Source: Lachnospiraceae bacterium (GTDB lineage Bacteria > Bacillota > Clostridia > Lachnospirales > Lachnospiraceae). From it: a stretch of DNA of 42,645 nt. Below, one piece after another: positions 31,830 to 39,681 of this stretch; position 1 is the stretch's first letter; each line of letters starts with the position of its first letter. The notes under the pieces are model-generated. The model did no database searches, was not told the DNA's origin, and saw nothing but the letters and a program-made list of their open reading frames with translations. The stretch covers positions 1 through 42,645 of the forward strand of contig JAILGS010000057.1 in the NCBI GenBank assembly GCA_024696615.1, given 5' to 3'. The position numbers were made by a program, and so were the translations under genes.

Positions 31830-32139
31830 CATTATAGGGATGAAATGAAGTTATATTTTCTTTAAGAATAATGTTTCTCGGTTGTTAGGAACCTAAGGGA
31901 AGTTCCCTTCAACAATTGATACTATAACAGAGGAAACGCCTTGTTTCAATGAAGTTTCCGTTAATCTTTTATGAACATTTTTTTAACAAGTTTATAGGTT
32001 CCGTTAACCGGATTGTACTAAAGTTAGAGCATTGCAACAAACGGAGAACCATTGTCACTCAAGGGGTTTCGTGGTATAATGAACGTTATATAAGTGAATA
32101 GGTTAGAGCAGTAGTAGAGATATTTTGGAGGGGAATATT
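31830..32139. promoter_or_regulatory. Long upstream region of the signalling operon with inverted and direct repeats
   Basis: A 310-base stretch without a gene. It contains AAGGGAA-G-TTCCCTT (31895-31909), flanked by TTGTT and AACAA arms; GAAAC/GTTTC inverted arms around 31932-31947; and TTCCGTTAATC (31956-31966) repeated as TTCCGTTAACC (31999-32009), 43 bases or about four helical turns apart. The promoter follows at 32052-32080. The layout suggests binding of one or more regulators upstream of the promoter. Confidence 0.45.
32052..32080 (+). promoter_or_regulatory. Promoter of the signalling operon
   Basis: TTGTCA (32052-32057) and a perfect TATAAT (32075-32080) are 17 bases apart, with TGG extended -10. 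I see no other good promoter before any of the next three genes. Confidence 0.85.
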
Positions 32140-34272
32140 TTGAATCAGCGAAAGAATCCATTGGACCGAAACAGCATGATACGTGTCATGACTGTACTTG
32201 TCGGCGTTTTAGTGAATGTATTCATGGCTTATGTTGTACATGTTACGGGTTTACCGATCTATTTAGATACCATTGGAACCATGGTGGTAGCCATTGTGGG
32301 TGGCATCTTTCCAGGTATGATGACCGCAGTTCTGACGAACACTCTGTGTACAATGTTTTCCGCGGATGCAATATTTTTTACATTTGTGAATACGATGATA
32401 GCCCTATTTACCGCATGGTTTGCGAAAAGATATGGCTTTAAGAAAGTGCGTCATGTAATTATCTATATTCTTGGCGCAGGTCTAATTAGTGCGGCCTTAA
32501 GCACGGTTATTCAGTTATTAATTTTCGGCGGCGCACAGCGTACGGAAGTTGCAAGAGCAATCGAAGTGTACTGGGAAGCTACCGGTATTTCAAGAGAGAT
32601 TCTTCTCACAATCATCACAATTTTACTTAATATTTTTGACAAATGGGTTTCATTAGTTCTTGCATTGATTGCCCTTCATATCATTCCAGAACGCTATAAG
32701 GTAGCAGTGCAGGTGAGCGGTTGGAAGCAGAGACCTCTTTCTGAAGAGGATATTGAGTCCATTTCCAAGTGGGATCGGGATGTGAAGCATTCCATTCGAA
32801 ATCGAATCACCTTCTTATTAACGGGAATCTCCATGGCCTTAGTTATCATCATGGGATTTACTGGAATTGACTTATTCTATTCCTCCGCCATTAAGACAGC
32901 TACCGCAAGTGCTAAGAGTGCTACTGGATTTGCCATGTCTATCATGGATAAGAGTGCCATGGATGAATATCTGGTGAATGGTACCAAGGCGGAGAATTAT
33001 TTAGAAACCAGCTCCATGCTGGCAAAGATCAGCGACAATTCCCAATATGTGAAATGTATCTATGTCTTTTTACCAACGGCGGAAGGTTGTTATCGGATCT
33101 TCCATACCACGGATGATACCAGTGGTGTGTACCGCGCAGGTACGAAGATGACTTTAAGCAAGGAGATGGAAGCTCTGCTTCCGGATATGTTGGATGGTAA
33201 GATGGTGGATCCGATTGTTTCCAACGGTTTTTATAACTGGAACATGACTCTTCTGACTCCCGTATATGATGAATATGGTCAGTGTGTCTGCTATATGGCG
33301 GTGGAAGTGACTTTGAATTCCGTGAATAGCGAAGTGCACGAGATTGTAACGAAGATTTTAATGTCCCTTGCTGGCTTCTTTCTTCTGATCTTAGTAACGG
33401 GTATGTGGATGAGTGGATTCTTGATCGTATATCCGATTAACAGTATCGCAGAGAGCGTTGACGCATTTGTGGGGGCGGGCCTGAATCAGGAATCCTTGGA
33501 TACCCATGTGCGAAAGCTGCGCCAGTTGGATATTCGTACGGAAGATGAAATCGAGAAGATGTACCACTCCATCTGCCAGATGGCTTCTGCTACTGCGGAG
33601 CAAATGCGTGACATCCGCTACTATGCTGAAACCACTACCAAGATGCAGTCCGGTCTAATTATTACCATGGCGGATCTGGTGGAAAACCGAGATTCCGACA
33701 CTGGTGCACATATTCAGAAGACCGCAGCCTACGTACGTATCGTTATGGAGGGGTTAAAGAAGAAGGGATATTACTTAGAGAAGCTTACGCCAAAGTTCAT
33801 GGAGGATGTGGAGATGTCCGCACCACTGCATGATGTGGGTAAGATTAATATTCCGGATGCGGTATTAAATAAGCCGGGTAAATTAACGCCGGAAGAGTAT
33901 GAGATCATGAAGACTCATACCACCATGGGTAAGAATATCATGGAGAAGGCGATTAGTACCGTTCGAGGCGAAGGTTATCTGAAAGAGGCCAGAAATATGG
34001 CGGCTTACCACCATGAACGCTGGGATGGTAAGGGATATCCTGAAGGTTTGCACGGAGAGATTATTCCTCTTTCTGCGCGAATCATGTCCGTTGCAGATGT
34101 GTTTGATGCGCTGACATCGGCGCGTGTATATAAACCGGCATTTCCTTTGGATGAGGCATTAAAGATTATCCAGGAAGGCGCTGGAACGCAATTTGATCCA
34201 AAATGTGTGGAGGCATTCATGGAATGTCTTCCTGAAGTGAAGCAGGTACTGCGTAAGTACCACCAATTATAG
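32140..34272 (+). CDS. Membrane HD-GYP phosphodiesterase with ECF-S-like N-terminus
   Basis: A 710-residue membrane protein, probably a cyclic-di-GMP phosphodiesterase. Residues ~10-190 hold about six helices with LPIYLDTIGTMVVAIVGGIF, reminiscent of ECF-transporter S components. After a helix near 225-245 comes an extracytoplasmic Cache-like sensor (~250-400), then a helix (~405-430) and a HAMP-like linker. The C-terminal HD-GYP domain has His564-Asp565 (LHDVGK), HTTMGK, HHERWDGKGYPEGL (624-637) and IMSVADVFDALTS, so the metal site looks complete. The start is probably TTG at 32140, six bases after GGAGGGG; no suitable ATG lies nearby. First gene of a four-gene operon; the next follows after 12 bases. 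Confidence 0.9.
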   Translation: MNQRKNPLDRNSMIRVMTVLVGVLVNVFMAYVVHVTGLPIYLDTIGTMVVAIVGGIFPGMMTAVLTNTLCTMFSADAIFFTFVNTMIALFTAWFAKRYGFKKVRHVIIYILGAGLISAALSTVIQLLIFGGAQRTEVARAIEVYWEATGISREILLTIITILLNIFDKWVSLVLALIALHIIPERYKVAVQVSGWKQRPLSEEDIESISKWDRDVKHSIRNRITFLLTGISMALVIIMGFTGIDLFYSSAIKTATASAKSATGFAMSIMDKSAMDEYLVNGTKAENYLETSSMLAKISDNSQYVKCIYVFLPTAEGCYRIFHTTDDTSGVYRAGTKMTLSKEMEALLPDMLDGKMVDPIVSNGFYNWNMTLLTPVYDEYGQCVCYMAVEVTLNSVNSEVHEIVTKILMSLAGFFLLILVTGMWMSGFLIVYPINSIAESVDAFVGAGLNQESLDTHVRKLRQLDIRTEDEIEKMYHSICQMASATAEQMRDIRYYAETTTKMQSGLIITMADLVENRDSDTGAHIQKTAAYVRIVMEGLKKKGYYLEKLTPKFMEDVEMSAPLHDVGKINIPDAVLNKPGKLTPEEYEIMKTHTTMGKNIMEKAISTVRGEGYLKEARNMAAYHHERWDGKGYPEGLHGEIIPLSARIMSVADVFDALTSARVYKPAFPLDEALKIIQEGAGTQFDPKCVEAFMECLPEVKQVLRKYHQL

Positions 34273-34284
34273 GGGAATTAGGCA

Positions 34285-37200
34285 ATGGATATACGAAAAA
34301 AATTAAGACTTCTAGGTCCCATGGTGGCGCTAACCACCTCTCTTGGACTTACGGGGACAACTATATATGCGACACCAATTGCTTTGGATACCGCAAGTCA
34401 GAACGCAAAGCTTGAAGCAGATGCTATTACTTCAGCGTCCCAGTGGACGGGAACGGGAGGCAATGATGGAAACTGGCAGGAAGGTCAGGAGGGTAGCAGC
34501 GTGGATGGAACCAGTGGTGCTACGCCGGAGACTTCTGCGGAGGAGTCGACTAAGGAGAGTCCCACCGTATATGATGCGGTGACAGCCAAGGACAATGTGA
34601 ATAGTCCAAGTAGGGCGGGAAGTGGCAGCGATACGATTCAGCGTGTGAATAGTCCAAGTGATGCCAGTGGTGCAACCCTTGGTCTTATCGAGACCAATAC
34701 GGGGGAACTGAATGTGGATCTTCCTCAGGGTGGTGGCTATGCTGCTACGGGACAGCTTCCGGGAATTGGCTATGTAACCCAGGTATATAACGAAACCAAT
34801 GGTCTTCCAACCTCGGATATTACCTGTGTGCTTGGTGCAAGTGACGGATTTATCTGGATTGGTAGTTATAGTGGTGTGGTTCGTTATGATGGAACCACAT
34901 TTACTCAGGTGGATAGTAGTGAAGGTTTAACCAGTGCCAGAGGACTTTTTGAAGATAGTCATGGCAGAATCTGGGCAGGAACCAATGATAATGGTGTGGT
35001 GATCATTCATAAGAATCAGCAGACTCATCTGACGTATATGGATGGTTTGCCATCTTCCTCCATTCGAACCTTCGCAGAAGGGGAGAATGACCGGATTTAT
35101 ATTGGTACCACCGCAGGTGTGTGCTATGTGGATAAGGATTTAAAGGTGCATCGAATTGACGATGCCAGACTGAATGATAAGCGTGTCTTGAAGTTAGAGA
35201 CGGATCTTTCCGGTCGAATCATCGGTCAGACGGGTAGTGGTGAGATTTTTGCCATCGAAGGGGATGAGATGACCAGTATGTTCTCCAGCGCAGAGCTTGG
35301 AATGCCTAAGATTACCAGTGTGGCCGTGGATCAGAAAAATCCCGGAATGATCTATATCAGTACGGAGACCAGTTATCTGTATTATGGATATTATGGGATG
35401 CCTTCCACGAGAATGATTAAGATTTCTCTGGCACCGATGAGTAATCTTCACTATATCAGCTATGAATGTGGAAGACTGTGGTTAACTTCCATGACTCAGG
35501 TGGGATATCTGGATGAGCATAATAATGTGCATGTAATCGATAATGTGCCGATGGATAGTGCCATCGAGATGTTATCCTGTGATTATCAGGGCAATATCTG
35601 GTTAGCTTCTTCGATTCAGGGAACCATGAAGATTGTGGCTAGTAATTTCATGAATTTGAATGAGATGATCGGAATTGAGCCAATTACCACGAATGCCGTA
35701 TGTTATTACCATGATGTCATGTATCTTGGAACGGAGCATGGTCTTCGAATTGTTCTAAACGACGGACAGCTTTTTGAGAATGAATTGACGGAGTTAATTG
35801 GAGATAGCAGAGTTCGATGCTTGATGGAAGATGCGGATGGAAATCTATGGATTTCTGTGTTTACCAATGATGTGGGACTTCTTTGCTACAATGAGGAAAC
35901 AGGCGTCATTAAGCGCTTTACCGAGGAGAATGGTCTCCTTAGTAATGAGGTGAGAAGTACCAATCTACTATCCGATGGTAGTGTAATTGCTGCAACCAAT
36001 AATGGTTTAGTGGTGATCCAGAATCTGAAGGTAATTCGTGTCGTTGGTAGCAATCAAAACCTTCATAACACCGTATTCCTTTCCGTATGTGAAGGAGACG
36101 ATGGGGAGATCATGTGCGGTACGGATGGTGATGGAATCTATATCATTTCTGTGAATTCCATGCGCCGAATCGGTCGTGATGAGGGCTTAACCAGTGATGT
36201 GGTTACAAGAATTATTAAAGATACAGAGCATAACCTGTACTGGGTTCTTACTTCCAATTCCATCCAGTATATCCAGGATGGAGAGGTGCATGAAATCAGT
36301 ACTTTACCATTTACCAATAATTACGATGTATTTATTAATGATACCGAGGATCTGTGGGTCATGGCATCCAATGGTGTGTATTCTTTAAAAGTAATGGATG
36401 CACTGAAGGATGATATTGATACGTATCATCTCTATACCATTAGTAAGGGCCTTCCTGCCATCCCAACCTCTTATTGCTACAATATGCGCATGGAGGATGG
36501 CTATGTCCTTGTGGCTACCAGAACGGGTGTGGTGAAATTTAACAGTAAGATGTCCTATGCCCCTCATTCCGAAGTGGAACTTGGAATTAGTTCCATCACC
36601 TGTGATGGGGAGGAAATTCTTCCGGATGACAAGAATGGTAAATATTCCATTCCTGCGGATAGTACTCGTATTCAGATCATGCCTGCGGTATTGGATTACA
36701 CTGTATCCGATCCGATGGTGCATGTATATATTGCGGGAGCGGATGAGTCCGGTATCTACATGAAGAAGAGTAAGTTGGACTGTTTAGAATATACGGGTCT
36801 GGAGTATGGTGAATATACAGTTCATGTGCAGATTATAGATGAGTTAAGTGGAGAAGTATATCAGGATAAAACATTTGGACTGATCAAGCAGCCACAGTTC
36901 TTTGAATTATTTACCACGAGAATTATTATGTTACTTCTGTTCGCAATCTTAGCAGGTGTGGCAGTATGGCGAATCCTGAATGGAACCATCATTCGTAGAC
37001 AGTATGAGGAACTGATTCAGGCTAAGGATGAGGCGGAACGCGCCAATACTGCTAAGAGCCGTTTTCTTGCGAATATTTCCCATGAAATTCGTACTCCTAT
37101 TAATACCATTATGGGTATGGATGAGATGATCCTTCGTGAGGATGCTACGGGAGTTCCAAAAGAATACTTCATGTCCGTATTAAATTACGCCATGGATATT

Positions 37201-38844
37201 CGTACGGCTTCCGAGTCTTTACTGGGGCTTATTAATGACCTTCTGGATATCTCCAAGGTGGAGTCCGGAAAGATGCATCTTGTGGAGCAGGAATATAGCG
37301 TGACGGAGCAGCTTCGTGCGATTATTCCGATGGTGAGAGTACGTAGCGAGCAGAAGGATTTAAAGTTTATCCTAAAGGTGGATGAAACGATTCCACGACG
37401 TCTTTATGGCGACTGTGGAAAGATTAAGCAGATCCTATTGAATTTGTTAACGAATGCCATTAAGTACACTCCATCCGGTAGTGTTACGTTAACGCTTCTC
37501 TTAACCCAAAAGACCAATGACAGTTGTACCTTACGTTTTAGCGTGAAGGATACGGGTATTGGTATTAAGGAAGAGGATATTGATAAGCTCTTTACTTCTT
37601 ATGAGAGACTGGACGAAGTCAAGAACAGTGCAATCCAAGGAACGGGACTGGGCCTTGACATTTCTAAAAAATTTGCAGAGTTGATGAATGGAACCTTGGA
37701 ATGCAAGAGTGTGTATGGCGAAGGTTCGGAATTCATCTTTGAAGTCACTCAGGATGTACTTGACCGCAAGGCAATCGGCGTCTTCGAGGAACATTCCGAG
37801 GATGAGCGCACGGGACCATATGTTCCACAGTTTATCGCGCCGGATGCGTCCATCTTAGTGGTGGATGATAACAAGATGAATCTGGAAGTTACGAAGAATC
37901 TGTTAAAGGCTACCAAGATGTTTATTACCACGGCAGAAAGTGGTGAGGAATGCTTGGAGCGTATTAAATATGGCAAATTTGATTTAGTGCTGTTAGATCA
38001 CATGATGCCTGGTATGGATGGAGTGCAGACGCTGGAGCGAATCCGTATGGATTATCCAGATCTGCCAGTATATGCTCTTACGGCCAATGCTTCCGTGGAA
38101 GAGTCCTTCTATGTGGAGAAGGGATTTAACGGATATTTGGCGAAGCCAATTGATACGGTGCAGTTAGAGCGGACGATTTTAAAACATTTGCCAGAAGATA
38201 TTGTCATGAAGATGGAGGACAGTACGGCTTCGAAGGAAGAAGAGAAGATGCCGGAGGAGATGGACTGGCTTATGGAAGTGGAGGATATCTCCGTGGAAGC
38301 GGGACTTCGAGCTTCCGGTGGCGTGACGTCGTATATTTTTGCTTTGCAGTTATTCTATGACACCATCGAGAATAATGCCAAGGTCATCGAGGATGCCTTA
38401 GAGAATAAGGATTATCATCTCTATACCGTGAAAGTACATGCCTTAAAGACTTCGGCAAGAATCGTGGGTGCTACGGAACTTTCTGAAGAGGCGAAGGCTT
38501 TAGAGGATGCCGGAAAGCATGATAATATCGGATTTATCGAGCATAATCATAAGAGAATGATGGAGCATTATCGAAGCTATCTTACGAAATTAAAGAAACT
38601 CTATAAGGATGAGGGTAAGGTAGAAGAGACGAAGGAGAAGATTTCCAATGAGGATCTTCAGGATGCTTACAAGACCTTAAAAGAGATGATTTCTCAGATG
38701 GATTATGACTCCGTAGAGATGATTGTAAAGCAGTTACAGGAATATGAACTTCCAGAAGAAGATGCAGCGCGTCTTACCGTCTTAGAGAAGGCATTAAAGA
38801 GCTTTGACTGGGATGGCATGGAAGAATTGATGGAAAGCCTGTAA
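34285..38844 (+). CDS. Propeller-sensor hybrid histidine kinase with receiver and HPt domains
   Basis: A 1519-residue membrane sensor. A signal peptide (1-30) and a Ser/Thr/Gly-rich spacer lead to two-component-regulator propeller repeats (~155-770; GLPTSDITCVLGASDGFIWI and further WIGS/WAGT-type units), a Y_Y_Y-like domain (~785-870) and a helix (~880-900). Inside the cell are the kinase with His933 (ANISHEIRTPIN), ATPase boxes (LLTNAIKYTPSG, DTGIGI, GTGLGL), a receiver with Asp1238 (LLDHMMPG) and an HPt domain with His1385 (VHALKTSAR). The layout resembles Bacteroides hybrid sensors for carbohydrates but ends in HPt rather than AraC. The ligand is unknown. The HPt may pass phosphate to the next gene product. 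Confidence 0.95.
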   Translation: MDIRKKLRLLGPMVALTTSLGLTGTTIYATPIALDTASQNAKLEADAITSASQWTGTGGNDGNWQEGQEGSSVDGTSGATPETSAEESTKESPTVYDAVTAKDNVNSPSRAGSGSDTIQRVNSPSDASGATLGLIETNTGELNVDLPQGGGYAATGQLPGIGYVTQVYNETNGLPTSDITCVLGASDGFIWIGSYSGVVRYDGTTFTQVDSSEGLTSARGLFEDSHGRIWAGTNDNGVVIIHKNQQTHLTYMDGLPSSSIRTFAEGENDRIYIGTTAGVCYVDKDLKVHRIDDARLNDKRVLKLETDLSGRIIGQTGSGEIFAIEGDEMTSMFSSAELGMPKITSVAVDQKNPGMIYISTETSYLYYGYYGMPSTRMIKISLAPMSNLHYISYECGRLWLTSMTQVGYLDEHNNVHVIDNVPMDSAIEMLSCDYQGNIWLASSIQGTMKIVASNFMNLNEMIGIEPITTNAVCYYHDVMYLGTEHGLRIVLNDGQLFENELTELIGDSRVRCLMEDADGNLWISVFTNDVGLLCYNEETGVIKRFTEENGLLSNEVRSTNLLSDGSVIAATNNGLVVIQNLKVIRVVGSNQNLHNTVFLSVCEGDDGEIMCGTDGDGIYIISVNSMRRIGRDEGLTSDVVTRIIKDTEHNLYWVLTSNSIQYIQDGEVHEISTLPFTNNYDVFINDTEDLWVMASNGVYSLKVMDALKDDIDTYHLYTISKGLPAIPTSYCYNMRMEDGYVLVATRTGVVKFNSKMSYAPHSEVELGISSITCDGEEILPDDKNGKYSIPADSTRIQIMPAVLDYTVSDPMVHVYIAGADESGIYMKKSKLDCLEYTGLEYGEYTVHVQIIDELSGEVYQDKTFGLIKQPQFFELFTTRIIMLLLFAILAGVAVWRILNGTIIRRQYEELIQAKDEAERANTAKSRFLANISHEIRTPINTIMGMDEMILREDATGVPKEYFMSVLNYAMDIRTASESLLGLINDLLDISKVESGKMHLVEQEYSVTEQLRAIIPMVRVRSEQKDLKFILKVDETIPRRLYGDCGKIKQILLNLLTNAIKYTPSGSVTLTLLLTQKTNDSCTLRFSVKDTGIGIKEEDIDKLFTSYERLDEVKNSAIQGTGLGLDISKKFAELMNGTLECKSVYGEGSEFIFEVTQDVLDRKAIGVFEEHSEDERTGPYVPQFIAPDASILVVDDNKMNLEVTKNLLKATKMFITTAESGEECLERIKYGKFDLVLLDHMMPGMDGVQTLERIRMDYPDLPVYALTANASVEESFYVEKGFNGYLAKPIDTVQLERTILKHLPEDIVMKMEDSTASKEEEKMPEEMDWLMEVEDISVEAGLRASGGVTSYIFALQLFYDTIENNAKVIEDALENKDYHLYTVKVHALKTSARIVGATELSEEAKALEDAGKHDNIGFIEHNHKRMMEHYRSYLTKLKKLYKDEGKVEETKEKISNEDLQDAYKTLKEMISQMDYDSVEMIVKQLQEYELPEEDAARLTVLEKALKSFDWDGMEELMESL

Positions 38845-38875
38845 AAGGAAGGAATAAATAGAGAAGGGAAGACGT

Positions 38876-39634
38876 ATGACAGAGAATCAGATTATGATCC
38901 TTGGGGAGAAAGAGACATTTCTTGTCAGGGTTCTTACGAACAAATTAACTGCAGCCAATATGCATAATTCCTTCATTCATTGGGATGTGGATGCCATTGA
39001 GAAGGCCTGGGGGAATACCTGCTTAGTGATTGGCTATCTAGAAGATGATGAACGCCCAAGTGATGAGGTGTTGCATTATCTGAATGATAAGCTGGGAGAA
39101 ACGGGCACCCATATTCTATTAGTGGGTGGTCGGAGCGAATTGGATTATATGTGTGATTGGATTTCAGGCTCCCTGATTCATCAAACCTTTACGAGACCGA
39201 TTGATGCTACGGAATTCGTGGAAAGTGTGAGAGAAGTCTATGAAAAGGTGCAGGCGGGAGAATTTCGAAAATCCATCCTGGTGGTGGATGATGATGCCAG
39301 CTATTTGGGCCTAGTGCGGGAGTGGTTAAAGAATACCTACCGCGTATCCATGGTAACCTCGGGACTGCAGGCCATTAAGTGGCTTGGAAAGAATAAGGCG
39401 GATCTGATTTTACTAGATCATGAGATGCCGGTAACTTCCGGTCCACAGGTGCTTGAGATGTTGCGAAGCGAAGAGGAGACGAAGGACATTCCGGTAATCT
39501 TCCTTACCGGTAAGGGGGATAAGGAAAGTGTGATGGAAGTGGTGGCTTTAAAACCGGAAGGATATTTTTTAAAGACCATCGAGCGTCAGGAATTAATTGA
39601 GAAATTACGGGAATTTTTCCTACGAAGACAGTAA
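38876..39634 (+). CDS. Response regulator with degenerate plus intact receiver domains, no output domain
   Basis: A 252-residue cytoplasmic protein of two receiver-like halves. The N-terminal half (1-120; QIMILGEKETFLVRVLTNKL through TRPIDATEFVESV) keeps the fold pattern but lacks the acidic pair and phospho-Asp. The C-terminal half is complete: ILVVDDDASY acidic pair, Asp181 (LLDHEMPVTSG), the Thr in FLTGKG and the Lys in FLKTIE. No DNA-binding or enzymatic domain follows. It may be the phosphate end point of the preceding hybrid kinase, controlling an HD-GYP protein by contact. Start after GAAGGGA; 31 bases after the kinase gene. Confidence 0.9.
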   Translation: MTENQIMILGEKETFLVRVLTNKLTAANMHNSFIHWDVDAIEKAWGNTCLVIGYLEDDERPSDEVLHYLNDKLGETGTHILLVGGRSELDYMCDWISGSLIHQTFTRPIDATEFVESVREVYEKVQAGEFRKSILVVDDDASYLGLVREWLKNTYRVSMVTSGLQAIKWLGKNKADLILLDHEMPVTSGPQVLEMLRSEEETKDIPVIFLTGKGDKESVMEVVALKPEGYFLKTIERQELIEKLREFFLRRQ

Positions 39635-39681
39635 GATCGTAGATTTAGGGCCAAGAGAGGAAATTGCAACGAGGTGGGGCT

